This document shows positions 10,641 to 63,945 of a stretch of DNA of 64,000 nucleotides, piece by piece. The DNA lies in assembly GCF_028372415.1 (NCBI RefSeq), contig NC_092879.1, positions 70,166,412 through 70,230,411 on the forward strand, given 5' to 3'. Made by a program: the position numbers and the translations under genes. Each line of letters starts with the position of its first letter. Within the stretch, counting starts at the first letter, position 1. The notes under the pieces are model-generated. The model was given only the letters and a program-made list of their open reading frames with translations, did not search any database and was not told the origin of the DNA. This DNA comes from Notamacropus eugenii. Its lineage: Eukaryota; Chordata; Mammalia; Diprotodontia; Macropodidae.

Positions 10641-13600
10641 TTGTGTTCTTTTAAAGCTATGAGCAAATACAGTCGAAGTGGCAGTGTGATTTGTATGCAT
10701 CTAGGAGGCTCCTTTTGTTAACATGCTATTTCTCTGTCCTTAAACAGCTTCAGCCTGGATTTTCTTATTTTCACTTTTTTGTTTCACCATTTTAAATGAT
10801 ATCCATTCCTTGAATTGGTTTTCTGTAATGCAACATACTGATTTCTTTGCTATATCTTTCTATAAGATAATTATCAATATTCAATAGTAAGATGATTATT
10901 CACCTAAATCCTTATTTTTATAGACTTCTCTTACATTTTAAAAGGTGATAGTTAAATTAAGCAGGCTTTTACAGAATCTCCAATTGAATACTTTTCCTTT
11001 TTTTGGAAAAGCATCTGAAAAATAGAGTGGTATAATGAAAAGAATGCTAGATTTGGTAGAGTCGGTGACCTGGGTTCAAGTCCCTAGTCTGCTTGTTATG
11101 TGCTTTGGGGAAAACTCCCTAACCCCTCTGAGCTTCCACTTACCTTTTTCTGAAATACAAAGGTTGGACCCAGTGACCACTAAGGTCCTTTCTATTCCTA
11201 AAACCGATGGTCAAGACAATGCATAACTGGAATGATTGCTTTGCCAATTTGCCCCTTTCAGTATTTATGATTTGGGGCAAGTAGTGAATGAGGTGTAGTG
11301 GGTAGCAAGAGCTTAGACCAAAGAAAAGACTCCAAATTCTGTCTAAAATTGGGTAGCTTAAAATACATAATAATTAATATTTAGCATATTGAGGGGAAAG
11401 CAACCATAAGATTGAAGATTTCCTCTACCGACTTTGTCAAGTTTGCAGCAGCATGGTGGAGTAGAGAGAGAGCTGGATTTAGAGTCAGAAGCCCTGGGTT
11501 TGAATCCTGCCTCAAATGCTTCCTACTCAGAGAACTTTGGAGAAGCCCCTTAATCTCTCTGGTCTCCAATTGCCTTCTCTATAAGTTGAGGTGGTTGGAC
11601 TCCAAGGTCCTTTCCAATGCTGAATCTGTGAGAGGTACTATTCATTTATATACAAAATGCTTCTGTGGTAAACAAGTCATCGCATTCCTCCTCTGTTTTT
11701 TTGTCAAGACATTTACGTATCGATTCATCCATGGGGGGGAGGGGGGTGCAATTTCCTGTGACAATGATAATACCATGAAATATAAAAGAATAAGAGAAAA
11801 TAATAATAGAAATAGGAACGCTAGAATAATAATTGAGTTGTAGGTCCCTGTCCTAGGACCAGTCCTATCTGAATTCTATCCAAAAAAGTTGAGGACGGGA
11901 CAAATAATAACAGAAAATAGCTTACAGTTATATAGGATTTTAATGTTTGCAAAGCACTTTACTACATATCTTACTTTGATCTTCTTAACTCGAGGTGAGT
12001 GCTGTAATCATCCCCCTTTTAAAGATGAGGAAACTGAGGCACAGAGCTGGAACCCCAGCCTTCTCGACTCCAAGGCTAGTCTTCCATCCTCTTTCCTGGG
12101 AGCACTGCACATAGTAGAAAGTGAGGCTGGTGACCTTGCACAGCCCTCCCTCCATCAAATCGAAGTCAACCGCAAGTCATGTCATCATCTTGATGTCATG
12201 GGCCTCTTCAAGAACGAAGGACAAACACGCGCGCGCACACACACAGTAGAGGATTAATATTCGATGACTATCAAGTCAACAAACAGCCTTTCAGATGTAG
12301 CGATTTTGATTATTCATGCAGTACAACAATTTTGCCACAAGATGGTGCTTGCCTTAGTGGAAGTTGTTTAGCTTTCCGAGTAAGGAAAGGGCAGACAAGA
12401 ACAGTTTTCTTCATTTACATGATCTAAGGAATTTATTTTTAAATCTCAAAACTAACAGCGATTGGGGGGAGGGAATCTAAGTATATCTGTATTTAATTTC
12501 ATTTTATAGGGTTGTGTTTTTTTAACCTGCTTTAATTGAACTTATTACAAAGTTGTTAATCATTCCTTCTAGAGCAGAGGTTCCTAATCTGGAGTTTAGG
12601 CCCTTCCTAAACTGTGGTGCCCCAAACTGAACACTCTTCCACATATGGTCTAAGTAGTGACTGTCACCTTTCATGTTCAGGATCCTGTGCCTCTGCTCAA
12701 CAAAGCAGGAAGTGCCTAGTGTGTTCAGGTATTTTGTTAGGTATTAGACAAAAACAAAAATAGAACAATCCTTGCCCTCAGTCAGTTCACATTTTAGCAG
12801 GAGTATATGTTAAGTGTTGTTAAGAGGGAGAGGGTCCTAGTCATACAGAATCAGGGAAGGCATGATAGCTGAGTTGAGCACAGGGACAAGGATCTGGGAT
12901 TTCTTGGTAATGGGTGTTACTTCAGATGTGAAAGGTGGATCACACCTAAGATTTAATAGACACAGATTTCATCACTCACTGACATCAACCTGGTGGTGAG
13001 TTTGTTAGGACCTGCCAGAGCTTCTACTTTGTGACCTTTGGGAACCCAGGGTTACCTCCAAGCCACAAGGCTTGTAGGCTCTGCCTCCAAGGTACCTCCA
13101 AATAGAAGGCTCCCTAGCATCTTGCCACTGGTAACTTTCTATGGTTGCATCCTATGGGATCTGGAATATCTGCCTTTCTGATCATGGACTTGGGAACCTT
13201 TTGCTTCTCTCTTAGCATCCTTCTCCTGTGTAGTATTTTCACAATACAACCATTTAATAGGCAAAGGCTGTTAGAGCAGCTAGGTGGTGCAGTGGGTAGA
13301 GCACACTGGGCCTGGAATCAGAAAGGCCAGAGTTCAGATTTGACCTCAGACACAAGCTGTGTGATCCTGGGCAAGTCATTTAACTTCTACTTGCATAAAA
13401 CTGGAAAATGAAATGGCAAACCACACCAGTGTCTTTGCCAAGAAAACCTCTTGGACAGTATTAAAATGATAAAAGATATGACGCTGAAACATGAGCCTCT
13501 CAGGCCAAAAGGACCTGGCATACTGTGGTCAATGGGGTCATGAAGAGTCAGACGTGGCTGAACAGTAGCAATGTATGTATAGATAGAGGTAGGCAAATTG

Positions 13601-14250
13601 GAAGCACAATCTCATTTAATTGATAGTTGCCTCCAGTTTCACTTCCTCTTGCTACTTACTGTCCCTAGTCTTCCTGAGTGTTACCTGAGTGACTTGTTAT
13701 GGGCATATTAAAGATCTTTCTTGATAGGGGTGTGTAGGTCAGAAGAAGGAGATAGCACTTGACTGCCACCATCCCAGAGGTGGAGAGTAGAAGGACATGG
13801 CATATAAAGGGTTGAGAGGCCAAGGGAGGGGCAGCGCAAAAACAGCTATCCCTAACCAAAACAGTTTTTTAATGCAGAAGAAATGGAGAAAATAGTCTCT
13901 GCTCCTGAACTTGCCTGGTTCTTCTAAGCCTTTCTAAATGCATCAAATGTAATTTTATGAGTAAGGTACATTATCACAAATAATTATTGCATGTCTCTCA
14001 TGTTGTAAGGTCAGAGGGCAATATGATGTAGTTCAGTAGTGATCAACTCAAATAGAAACAGGGTTACTAATTAGTACGTAAGGATCCCTGTGAGCCTCAT
14101 ATTGACTTAGTTTTACAATGTTATGTATATTTGATTCTATTTTTATTTATTTTGTTAGAAATTTCTCAATTACATTTGCATATGGTTCTAGCTGACTGTG
14201 TTCCTACACCTGGCATGTTTGACATTCCTGATGTATTTGATAGAGGACAA
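10641..14250. other. Intergenic DNA, first half, SINE-rich
   Basis: This stretch holds no gene that I can support. It contains MIR-like SINEs at about 11,030-11,195 and 11,440-11,630 (+), an antisense MIR piece at about 11,930-12,060, the tail of a tRNA-derived SINE at 12,110-12,245 ending in a CG/CA-rich run, and a SINE with an RTE-like tail at 13,277-13,572. About 12,560-12,800 resembles degraded LINE sequence but was not assigned. The rest is unremarkable. Confidence 0.7.
13277..13572 (+). mobile_element. tRNA-derived SINE with RTE/BovB-like tail
   Basis: The tRNA-like head (GCAGCTAGGTGGTGCAGTGG) is followed by the GTGTGATCCTGGGCAAGTCA core. The tail contains GGCAAACCACACCAGTGTC, TTTGCCAAGAAAACC and GGGGTCATGAAGAGTCAGAC. 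This tail resembles the 3' end of RTE/BovB LINEs and is typical of marsupial SINEs mobilised by RTE. The same tail occurs at 60,170-60,245 and, antisense, at 24,535-24,640. Confidence 0.8.
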
Positions 14251-14309
14251 GCCTGGGGTCAGGGAGATCTACATTTAAGTCCTGTCTTGGACACACACTG
14301 GCTATGTAA

Positions 14310-16830
14310 CCCTGGATCAGTCAGTAAATATTTATTAAAGCACTTACTGTGTGTCAGCAACTGTGTGCTAAACCCTAGGGATGCCGAGAATAGCAAGAGA
14401 TAGTCCTTGTTTTCTAGAAACTCAGAGTCTGATGGGGGAGATAACAGGCAAACCACTATACGTAAACAAACTGCTGGATACATCGGAGAAGGGAAGGCAC
14501 TAGCATTAAGGGAGGTCAGGAAAGGCTGTTAGTAGAAGGTGGAATTTTAACTGGAATTTGAAGGTAGCCAGGTGGCAGAGATGAGGAGGGGGAGCATTCC
14601 AGGCAGGGGGCACAGGCAAGGAAAATGCCCAGAGTCAGGAGATGGAGGGGCTTGTTCAAGGAACGTTGAGAAGGTCAGTTTCCGTTGATTACAGAGCATG
14701 TGAGAAGTCAGGGAGGTGTCGGGTGTAAAATTAGGGGTGGAGATCTAGTGAGTTTAGTTTTGTACATGTCTAATTTAACATGTCGATAGGAAACTGGGAT
14801 GTCCAGTAGGTGGTTGTGGAGAGATATTAGGACTAGATAAATAGATTTAAGAATAACCAGCATAGAGATGACACTTCAGTGCATGGGACTGATGAAATCA
14901 CCAGAAGAATTTGTGTAGAGGGAAGAGAGAAGTGAGCCCGGGACAGAGCCCTGTGGGACACCCAGGATTAGCAGGTATGACCTGGATGAAGATCAAGCAA
15001 AGGAGCCTAAAGAGGGGTCAGATGGAAGAACCCAGGAGAGAGCCGTGTTGTGAAAGCCAAGAGAGAAGAAAGAGAATCGAGGAGAAGTGGGTGATAGTGT
15101 CAAACTTTGCAGAGGTCAAGAGGGAAAGGGATTGAGAAAAGAGCACTAGATTTGGCACTGGAGATCACTGGTATCTTTGGAGAAAGCAGTTTTGGTTAAA
15201 TGATGAGACTAGAAACTTAGTGAGAGGAGAAGTGGAGGTCTCAGTTGTAGATGCCCTTCCCAAAGAATTAAACCACAAAAAGAAAGAGAGATGTAGGATA
15301 GCAGTTTTCAAAGATGGATGGATCAGGTGAGGGTTTGTTAAGGATGAGGGAGACATGGGCATGTTTGTAGGCAGTAGGAAGCAGCCAGTAGGCAAGAAGA
15401 GAATGAAGATAAATGAGGGAGCAGAAATGATAAAGGAGGCAATGTGCAGGAGAAGGTGCGATGGAATGGGATCATTTGTGCTTGTGCAGGCAACGAGAGC
15501 AGCTTCCCAGGGGTGAAAGTGGAGATGATGGCAGAGGGCATCTGTATGTTGTGAGATGAAGAGGAGGGAAAAGGAGAGAACTCTCCGTGAATGGCCTCAA
15601 TTTTTTCAGTGAAAGGCAAAGTTCTCAACTAGAGATTGGGGGAATAAGCCATGGGAGGTTTGAGAGGGGATGAAAGGTTAGGAAAAACCACTGTGATGAG
15701 TGGAATAGTGAGGTAAGAAAGGATTGCCTTGCCACAGGGAGGGCCCATTTGAGATTATGTAAAATAAATGTATTAGTGGATCCAATCAGCACAGTTTCCT
15801 GGTTTTATTCAGCTTTGTTCAGTGACATGTGAGTAGGAACAAAGGTCACAGTGGGGGTAATCCAGGGCTGAGGGTTGGCAGGTCAAGGTCAAAGATAGGA
15901 TAAAGGGCCCCCACTCGAAGTGTTTGACAAATGTTGAATGACTGACTAGAGGCCAATGATGGAATTCAGGGTAAAGGAAAACAGCAACCAGTTGGGCTGG
16001 CACATAGAGCATGTGAGTGGGAGTAATGTGAAATGAGCCTAGGAAGCTCAGCAAAGGAGCCAGATTGTGAAGTGCTTTAAATGTCAACAGAGGAGTTGGT
16101 ATTTATCATAGAGGAAATGGGGAGCCCCCGGAGCTCATTGAGAAGAGGAGTGATATGGTCTGACCTTTTGGAATATCAGTTTGACAGCAGTGTATGAGAT
16201 GGATGGAGGAGAGGAGGAATGGAGACCACTTAAGAAGCTCTTGTGATAATCTCAATCACCTATTGAGTGATAAGGACCTGAAGGAGGGGAGGGGTGCTGA
16301 GACACCCAAGAGAGGGTGTGGTGAAAAAATCCACGATTTGGCAACTAACTGATGGGATGTGGGAAGTATGGGAAGATTTGGGGATTACTTCAGCGACTTT
16401 GGTAAAAGAAAATCATGCCCGCAGGATGCTGGTCTTAGGCATTGTAGATACGTGGATCAAAACTGAACAGCCTCTGCCCTCAAAAGTGCATGTGAGTCAA
16501 TACAAAATGTGGCCAAACAGATACAAAGGATTTTTCTTTTTTGTGAGGGGTGGGGGGCTGGTAGTAATGGCAATAACCTTGAGGAGGTCAGCAAAGACTT
16601 TGTGTAGCCAACTCCTTAGGGAGCTAGGGATTCCAAGAAGCAGAAGAGAAAGGGGCATATTCCAGGTCGGGGTGGGAAGCCTGTGCAAAGGCACAGAAAT
16701 GACCGAAATGCCTTGAGAAAGAGAAGTACAGAGGTTTGTTCGGAACACAGAATGGTCGTGGGGGTGTGCGAGATGTATTGGATCCTGTCTGCTAAGGGCT
16801 TTCGAGGCTAGACACAGGACTTTGTACTTT
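14310..16830 (-). mobile_element. L2/CR1-clade LINE, antisense, long composite fossil
   Basis: The start (AATATTTATTAAAGCACTTA with a GTGTGCTAAACCCTAGGGAT motif) is the reverse complement of the L2 3' end. It runs on through the purine-rich stretch that is antisense to the L2 C-terminal coding region (MTFKALHNLAPLLSFLGSF on the - strand near 16,050). Near-repeated segments suggest two joined or nested L2 copies. No frame longer than about 100 codons survives. The exact right edge is uncertain. Confidence 0.65.
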
Positions 16831-17060
16831 GTACTTTATACTGGGGGCATCTTGGGAATCAGGTTTACAACTAGAAGAAACTCTAGCGATCATTGTATCC
16901 ATTCCCTATGTTACTGTTCAGATAAGGGAACTGAGGTTCGAAGGGCTGCAAGGACATGGCCAGGATTTTCCCTAGCTGGACCTTTCCTGAGAAGGCTTCA
17001 CTAAAGTAATCTTTGCAGGTAGCAATATACCCATCCAAGCTGCACCCTCACCCTCAGGGC

Positions 17061-17368
17061 AGCTAGGTGGTGCAGTGGATAGAGCACCAGTGCAGGAGTC
17101 AGGAGGACCTGAGTTCAAATCTCACCTCAGACACTTAACACTCACTAGTTGTGTGACCTTGGGCAAGTCACTTGATCCCAGTTACCTCATCCTGGGTCAT
17201 CTCCAGTCATCCTGATGAATATCTGGTCACTGGATTCAGATGGCTTTGGAGGAGAAGTGAGGCTGGTGACCTGCACAGCCCTCCCTCACTCAAAACAAAG
17301 TCAAGTGCAAGTCATGTCATTATTTTTCTGATGGCATGGTCTTCTTTGGCAGCAAAGGAAGAACACAT
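17061..17368 (+). mobile_element. tRNA-derived SINE with 15-bp target-site duplication
   Basis: The head is AGCTAGGTGGTGCAGTGGAT and the body is almost the same as the copy at 105-415. CCTCACCCTCAGGGC occurs directly before it (17,046-17,060) and directly after it (17,369-17,383), a perfect 15-bp duplication that fixes the insertion limits and shows LINE-style retroposition. Confidence 0.9.
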
Positions 17369-17458
17369 CCTCACCCTCAGGGCTCTTAACTATTTTGTGT
17401 GTCCCCGTCCCTGTGGGCAGTCTGATAAAGACTACTTACTCCTCAGAATCATATTTTT

Positions 17459-18482
17459 TAAATTATTGTATTTGTTTTCAGTGTTCTACAATCACTTCCA
17501 TATATCTTAGATTTTTTCCCCTCCCTTCCCCTCCTTCCCCCTTCCCTCCCCACTCCCTCCCTGAGACGATGTGCAATCTTATAGAAGTTCTACACCTACA
17601 TTCCTATTAAATACATTTTCACCTTAGTCATATTGAATAAAAGAATTAAAATGAATGGGGGAAACCATAAAACAAAACATAACATAAGAGAAAATGGTCT
17701 GCTTCATTTAGCGATCCAATTCCATAGTTCTTTCTCTGGATGTGGAAGGTGTTTTGCCTTAAAAGTCCATTGGGAATTTTTTAGGTCCTTGCATTGCTGT
17801 GAAGGACTAAGTCTACCAGAAAAATCCCTGGCACACTGTGGTTGTTGCTGTGTACAAAGTTCTCCTGGTTCTGCTCCTTTCACTCAGCCTCAGTTCATTT
17901 GAGTCCTTCCAGGCCTCTCTGAAGTCTTCCTGTTCATCATTTCTTAGAGCACAATAAATAGTATTCCATTACATTTATATACCATAACTTGTTCAGCCAT
18001 TCCCCAATGGAGGGGCATCCCGGTGATTTCCAGTTTTTGGCCACCATGGAGAGAGCTGCTATAAATATTTCTGTTCATGTAGGACCTTTTCCCATTTCTA
18101 TGATCTCTTTGGGATGCAGTCCTGGAAGCAATACTGCTGGGTCAAAGGATATGCACAGCTTTGTAGCCCTTTGGGCATAGTTCCAAATGGCTGTCCAGAA
18201 TGGTGGGATCAGCTCACAGCTCCACCAACAATGAACGAGTGTTCCAACTCTCCCACACCTTCTCCAACATTTATCATCTTCCTGTTTTGTCCCATTACCC
18301 AATCTGCCAGGTGTGATGTGGCACCTCAGAGTTGTGTTGATTGGCATCTCTCTAATCAATAGTGCTTTAGAGCATTTTTTCATATGACTGTAGAGAGCTT
18401 TAATTTCTTCCTCTGAAAACTGCCCGTTCGTATCCTTTGACCATTTATCAGTTGGGGAATGACTTGGATTCTTGCACATTTG
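17459..18482 (-). mobile_element. 5'-truncated L1 insertion, antisense, with 16-bp target-site duplication
   Basis: The - strand from 18,479 to 18,075 encodes the L1 ORF2 C-terminus: IKALYSHMKKCSKALLIREM, then HCWWSCELIPPFWTAIW and SFDPAVLLPGLHPKE. The 3' UTR follows and ends near 17,460. TCAGAATCATATTTTT flanks it at 17,443-17,458 and 18,483-18,498. The element is about 1.02 kb, lacks the reverse transcriptase and is dead. Its right end is about 90 bp from the MTMR1 CpG island. Confidence 0.88.
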
Positions 18483-18786
18483 TCAGAATCATATTTTTAA
18501 GTACATAGAATGCGCAGGATTAGGAAGGAAACCCAAGGGGACTGAGAAGTCTTTTTCTCTTTTGACATCCACCTTCTCGGCTTCCAAGGCCCGCCCCGGG
18601 CGGGAGGACGGCGATCCCCAAGGTGGGCTCTCCGAGGTGCTGGGGTCCAAGGAGGCGGGAGGCGGCCCGGTCCCGCCGGCTCCAGCTCCGCCCCTTTCCC
18701 CCTCCCGGCCGGGGGAGTAGCCGCCCCTGCGGGGGCCAGGCAGCGCGGGGCCTTGTGGGTAGCAAGGAGTCGCCAGGTGACTGCTA

Positions 18787-18831
18787 ATGGCGGCGGCGGC
18801 TGCAGGGGAGCCGCTGGCAGGGGCCGCCTGA
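18787..18831 (+). CDS. Possible upstream ORF of MTMR1 (14 codons)
   Basis: An ATG inside the YY1-like motif opens a frame reading MAAAAAGEPLAGAA then TGA, 109 bp before the MTMR1 start. It matters only if transcription starts upstream of 18,787. It could equally be an untranslated transcription-factor site. Confidence 0.25.
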   Translation: MAAAAAGEPLAGAA

Positions 18832-18940
18832 AGCCGTCTCGAGCGGATCTCCGAGCGAAGGCGGCGGCCCGGGGCAAGCCCCCTGCCCGCTTCCTCTTCC
18901 TCCCTCGCCTCCCCTCGCCTCCCCTCGCCTCCCCTCGGCC

Positions 18941-59457
<40,517 letters not shown>

Positions 59458-60004
59458 GTAAATATGCCCTATTTCTATTTTACTTTTATGATGTTCATCC
59501 ACATGTTTTTATAGTCAAGTGGCTTAGTGGAGAGAATACAAGACTAGGAGTCAAGAGAATTGGGTTCTGATTCTGAGTTTCTCATTAACTAACTCTTTGA
59601 CCCTGGGTAAAAGACTTTACCTTCCCTGGAACTCAGTTTCTTCATCTGTAAATCGAGGGGTTGAACCAGATGACTGTAACTGTCTCTAGTGTGATTTTAT
59701 GATTTGTTTTGTTTCAAAGGGATTTTCCATGGCACTTAGCAGAAAGGCACATCAATGAAATCAGTGGATTATCTAAGAACCTCAGTATAGCCAGTAGTTT
59801 AACCTTCTCTGCCATCAAATCTGTGACAGAAACTGGTGCCAAATATCATGTAGAGTGGCATTTCAGCTCCTGTCCCCTCTCTGATCATCTTCTAATCAGA
59901 GAAGTGACTCAACATGGGGAAAGGAGAGAAAAATGGCATAGGTATTTTCTTAAGCTAAATGAACAATCCTCCTGAATTAAGTGATTATTTTAAGTGAGAG
60001 GTGT

Positions 60005-60245
60005 TAGGTGGCACTGCAGTGGTTAAAGTGCCCATCCTTGGGTCAGGAAGGCTCTTCTTCCTGAATTCAGATCTGACCTCAGACATTTAATAGTTGTGTG
60101 ATCGTGGGAATGTCACTTCACCCTGTATGCCTCAGTTCCTTCATCTGTAAAATGAGCTGGAGAAGAAAATGGCAAACCGCTATAGCATCTCTGCCAAGAA
60201 AACCCCAAATGAGGTCACAGAGAGGCAGACACAACTGAACCAAAA
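60005..60245 (+). mobile_element. tRNA-derived SINE with RTE-like tail
   Basis: The GGTGGCACTGCAGTGGTTAA head is followed by GTCAGGAAGGCTCTTC, the CTCAGTTCCTTCATCTGTAA core and the tail GGCAAACCGCTATAGCATC, CCAAGAAAACCCCAAATGAG. Same family as 13,277-13,572. Confidence 0.8.
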
Positions 60246-61329
60246 ATATTAAGTGACTTAAGCTCAGTAGAAAGCTATAGATTTCAAGACAAAATATTCT
60301 ATAAAGAAAATGAACTTGCATACTCTGCAGAGATGTCAAATGAATCAAGTAATCATTAGCTTTAAATGCCCTTGGTATTCTCCCACATCCCTTAGGGTCC
60401 AGTTCATTAATAGAAAACCAAGAAAAGAGGGATGTTATCATTGTCATTTCAGTAGCATAATGCTATATTATAGCTAATACCTTAATTGGTTACTCTTAAA
60501 CATATCATCTGCAGAAAGCATTTAAGTGATGTTAAGAATAAGTTGCAAAGCCTTTTCAGCGTTTTGTATGGTAAAGTGTTAATGGTATCACGTAAGGTTC
60601 AAATAAATCTAAAACATTTCAAAGATTAAAGGTATATTCATTTATTTTCTATTGGCTTATTCTGTGGAGTGTGAAGTAAGCCACAAACTACTTCATATTT
60701 CTCTGAATTGACACCAGCACAGTGCCTCCTCAAGAAGCAAGATGAGAGTCGAGTGTTTATCAATATGAATTATGGTTTAATTGTTATTTTCTTTGATTAG
60801 TCAGAGTGATCAGTAATATCTAGCTACATTAAAAGGCTGATTCTAGTGCAGTCATCTGTAGTTACCTTCATTCACACCGTACCATAATCTAATTAATAAC
60901 TCCTTTTTTTTTATTCCTTTGGGCAAAGGAAGGGAAAGCAGAAAGAGCAAGGAAAGCCAGGTGTGCCTAAAGTCTGGCATTCAGCCTGCATCTTAGAAGA
61001 GTAGGATTTCAGAAGGTTCAGGGAAAGAAGAGGTAGGTTACCACTGATGGAGTGAAGTTCTGTAGGAGAAATCAGCCCAGAAAGAATTGGGAGAGCTCAC
61101 AGATGAACTTCTATGGACCCAAAAACAAACCATTCCCCAGTGGGGAAAGGGGGAGGAGTTTTCTAAAAAGCAAGTTCACCGTGGGTCACCAGTGTGTTGT
61201 GTCTGCCAAGAAAACTTAATGCAATCTCAGGCCTCATTGAGAGGGGCATCGAGTCTCATAGCGGTTAGATGGTATTCTCACTATTCCTGGTCCTAGTCAG
61301 GCCCTGTTGTATATTGTATTTGCTTCTAG

Positions 61330-61755
61330 ATGCCACATTTTAGGAAGATGGAAAGCATCCAAAGGAGAGGAACCAAGATAGTGAAGGGCCTTATTGAAGA
61401 ATTGGTAGAAGGGACTCTGGGGGTGTTTAGCCTGGAGAAGAGAAGACTTGAGAATTGTGATAGTGGTCTTTAAGTATTTGAAGGGCTGCTCTCTTTGGCC
61501 CCAGAGGGCACAACTGGGAGCAGTAAGTAGAAGTGGCCATGAGGCAGATTTAGGTTTGAGGTCTGAAGAAAAAAAAAAAGAAGCAACTTTCTGACAATTA
61601 GAACTATTCTGATATCAAACGGGTCCCCTTGGGAAGCAACTGGTTGGTTCCCCCTCGTTGGAGGGCTTCACAGACTTGTTGAGTGTATTGCAAGAGGTCT
61701 GGGTAGAAGTAGCTATCTTCTAGTTGCTTTCAACTCTGAGATGCTCTGGTTCTGA
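61330..61755 (+). mobile_element. L3/CR1 LINE 3' end
   Basis: ATGGAAAGCATCCAAAGGAG, then GTGTTTAGCCTGGAGAAGAG, TTGAAGGGCTGCTCTC, and the closing CAACTCTGAGATGCTCTGGT match the 3' region typical of CR1/L3 elements in vertebrates. Confidence 0.75.
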
Positions 61756-62900
61756 AAATGATCAAAGCTGGAGCGGGCTTTCATCTATGTCTTACAACCA
61801 AAAGTGTTAGAATAATCTTGACATGCTATGCAGCAGAACCTTCCCAGAATCATTTAGACCGTAACTTCTAACCAAACTAATCTGCCATGCAGTCCATCAG
61901 CTCCTGGCAACTATCTGATTGTGCTAACATATGTGGACCTACTTACAATTAATCCTTTCACATCAAAGTTCTGATCAGAACAATTCCAGAATGATTCCAC
62001 AACTTTGCATGTGCCTGGAGTGCTGGACAAGTGACTAAGTTTCACCTTCAGACACTGGGTGAAAGTGGTCCTGGTGGAGAGAAGCGGCCAATATACCTGT
62101 CTTGGCAGTATGTGGGCACTAAGAAACCTTGCTCTACCCGTCCATTGCTCTTTCTGTACAGATCTGACTTTATGTGAATTTAGCATGTGCAGATTTGTCC
62201 TTTGGAATGTAAGTTCTTTGAAGGCAGAGATCATTTTTCGTTTTTGTCTTTCTCTCCCCAATGCCAAAAATAAAGCACTGCCCATAATAGATGCTTGGTC
62301 AATGTCAAATTCAGTTTTATTCATCTGAATTATTCTCTCCTAAGAATGATTTGGCCTGCTACTGATTTTGATTTCGGATTACTTTTTTGATATCCTATGA
62401 ATTTGCCCTTTGAAATGGCAGAGGGAGCTGGGGGCCAGGGAAGTGGGAGGGGATGAAATGGGCAGGGTATCCAAGCTTTAACTGGACGTCTATGATCAGT
62501 TGTCTTCATAGGGAAAGGTCTAACTAATTTACATTTAGTTCTCTCTCACTTTCCATTAAACTTATCATCTGATGCCTTGCATGGAAGTGACCCTGGATTC
62601 TCAAAGGCCACGTGAGCAGAATACAAGCTCTAATGAGCTGAAATGGCCACTAATTCACTCAGTCTGAGGGTCAAGGACCTGTCTAGCTGTGTTTACAGAG
62701 CCTCATCACAAGGTGGCTTGGTGATGAACTTTTTGGTTTCAGTGTCTCTCAAAGACCATCTCCTAAGGTGTAGAGGAGTTATGCATTGGTACAAGGAATT
62801 TAATGATCATGTAGTTATAGAAGTGAATGTGCCCACTGTTCTTTGACCTGGTCAGGACATATCCAGAAGACTGTATTCAATTTTGGATGCCATATTTTAG

Positions 62901-63021
62901 TTTTTAATTTGTATTTGTTTTTAGTTTTCAACATTCACTTCCATAAGATTTTGAGTTCCAGAATTTCTCCCCGTCCTTCCCCTTCCCCCACCCCAAGAGG
63001 CCTATAGTTTGGTTTAGTGGG
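62901..63021 (-). mobile_element. 121-bp L1 3'-end insertion, antisense, with 13-bp target duplication
   Basis: TGCCATATTTTAG stands directly before (62,888-62,900) and directly after (63,022-63,034). The insert starts with a T-rich run and CACTTCCATAAGATTTTG, and resembles the 3' end of the L1 at 17,459. It splits an older L3/CR1 fragment (62,860-63,215). Confidence 0.85.
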
Positions 63022-63679
63022 TGCCATATTTTAGGAAGGACCTAGATAAACTGGGAGGTGTCCAAACAAAGTCAATAGCTTCAGAATCAACACATTGGAG
63101 GATGAGTTGAAGCAGTGGGGAATTGAACTTTGAGAAGACTCCAGAGCAACGTGCTGGCTATTCTCAAGTATCAGAAGGACCGTCACAGGCAGAACTAGGA
63201 GTAAACGGTGAATTCCATGCAGCAAACACCCTACTGAGCATTAGGGATACTGTCATGGCAACGAGCATCTGTGCTAAGTGATGGGGATACAGATACAGAC
63301 AAAACAACAATCCCCGTCTTCAAGGAGATTGTTTTATTGGGGTAAGATAACACAGTAGGGAGCTGAAGAGCAGTGGGATAGTTGGAGTGTCAAGTCTAAA
63401 ATCAGAGGTTGAGACAGGAGGGGAATAAAAGCCAGCCTAGACCCCTCCCCAAAATGGAGGCCCCCAGAGGAATTGACCAGTGGGAGGAGAGGACTGGCCC
63501 AGCCAAGATATTCCAGGATTAGAAGAGAGAAGATCCAGGGTGAATCAGCAGCTGAGGCATGATGGTAAAGTCTGGAAAGTCAGAAGCAGAGCCTAGAAGG
63601 TCTAGCCAGCTCAGGCTCCTAATGCTTCTATGGCTCTGTGACCCCATCTGGTTAGGTATTCTGCCCATCAGCTCCAAAA

Positions 63680-63945
63680 GCAGCTAGGTGACACGAAAGG
63701 GACAAAGCGCTGGACATGAAGTCAGGGAGACCTGAGTTCAAATCCAGCCTCAGATACTTACTAGCTGTGTGACCTTGGCAAGTCACTTAACCTCTGTCTG
63801 TCCCAGTTCCCTCATCTGTGAAATGGGGCTTATAATAGCATTTCCTTTCCAGGGTTGTGAGGATAAAATATTTGGAAAGTGTTTTGCAAACCCTAAAGCA
63901 CTATAAAAATGCTGGCTATCATTATTATTATTATTAAAGACACCA
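63680..63945 (+). mobile_element. tRNA/MIR-type SINE with ATT-rich end
   Basis: The AGCAGCTAGGTGACACGAAA head is followed by GAGTTCAAATCCAGCCTCAG, GTGTGACCTTGGCAAGTCAC and CTCATCTGTGAAATGGGGCT. The tail reads GTTTTGCAAACCCTAAAGCA and ends in ATT repeats (63,921-63,936). Confidence 0.8.

Noticed and set aside
13277..13350. tRNA-like promoter boxes at SINE heads, here and at 105, 17,061, 60,005 and 63,680
   Set aside because: These are tRNA-derived SINEs with long tails; no intact cloverleaf was found, so they are not tRNA genes.
18075..18479. A 134-codon - strand frame with protein-like composition
   Set aside because: It is the L1 ORF2 C-terminus inside a truncated insertion with target duplications, not a host gene.
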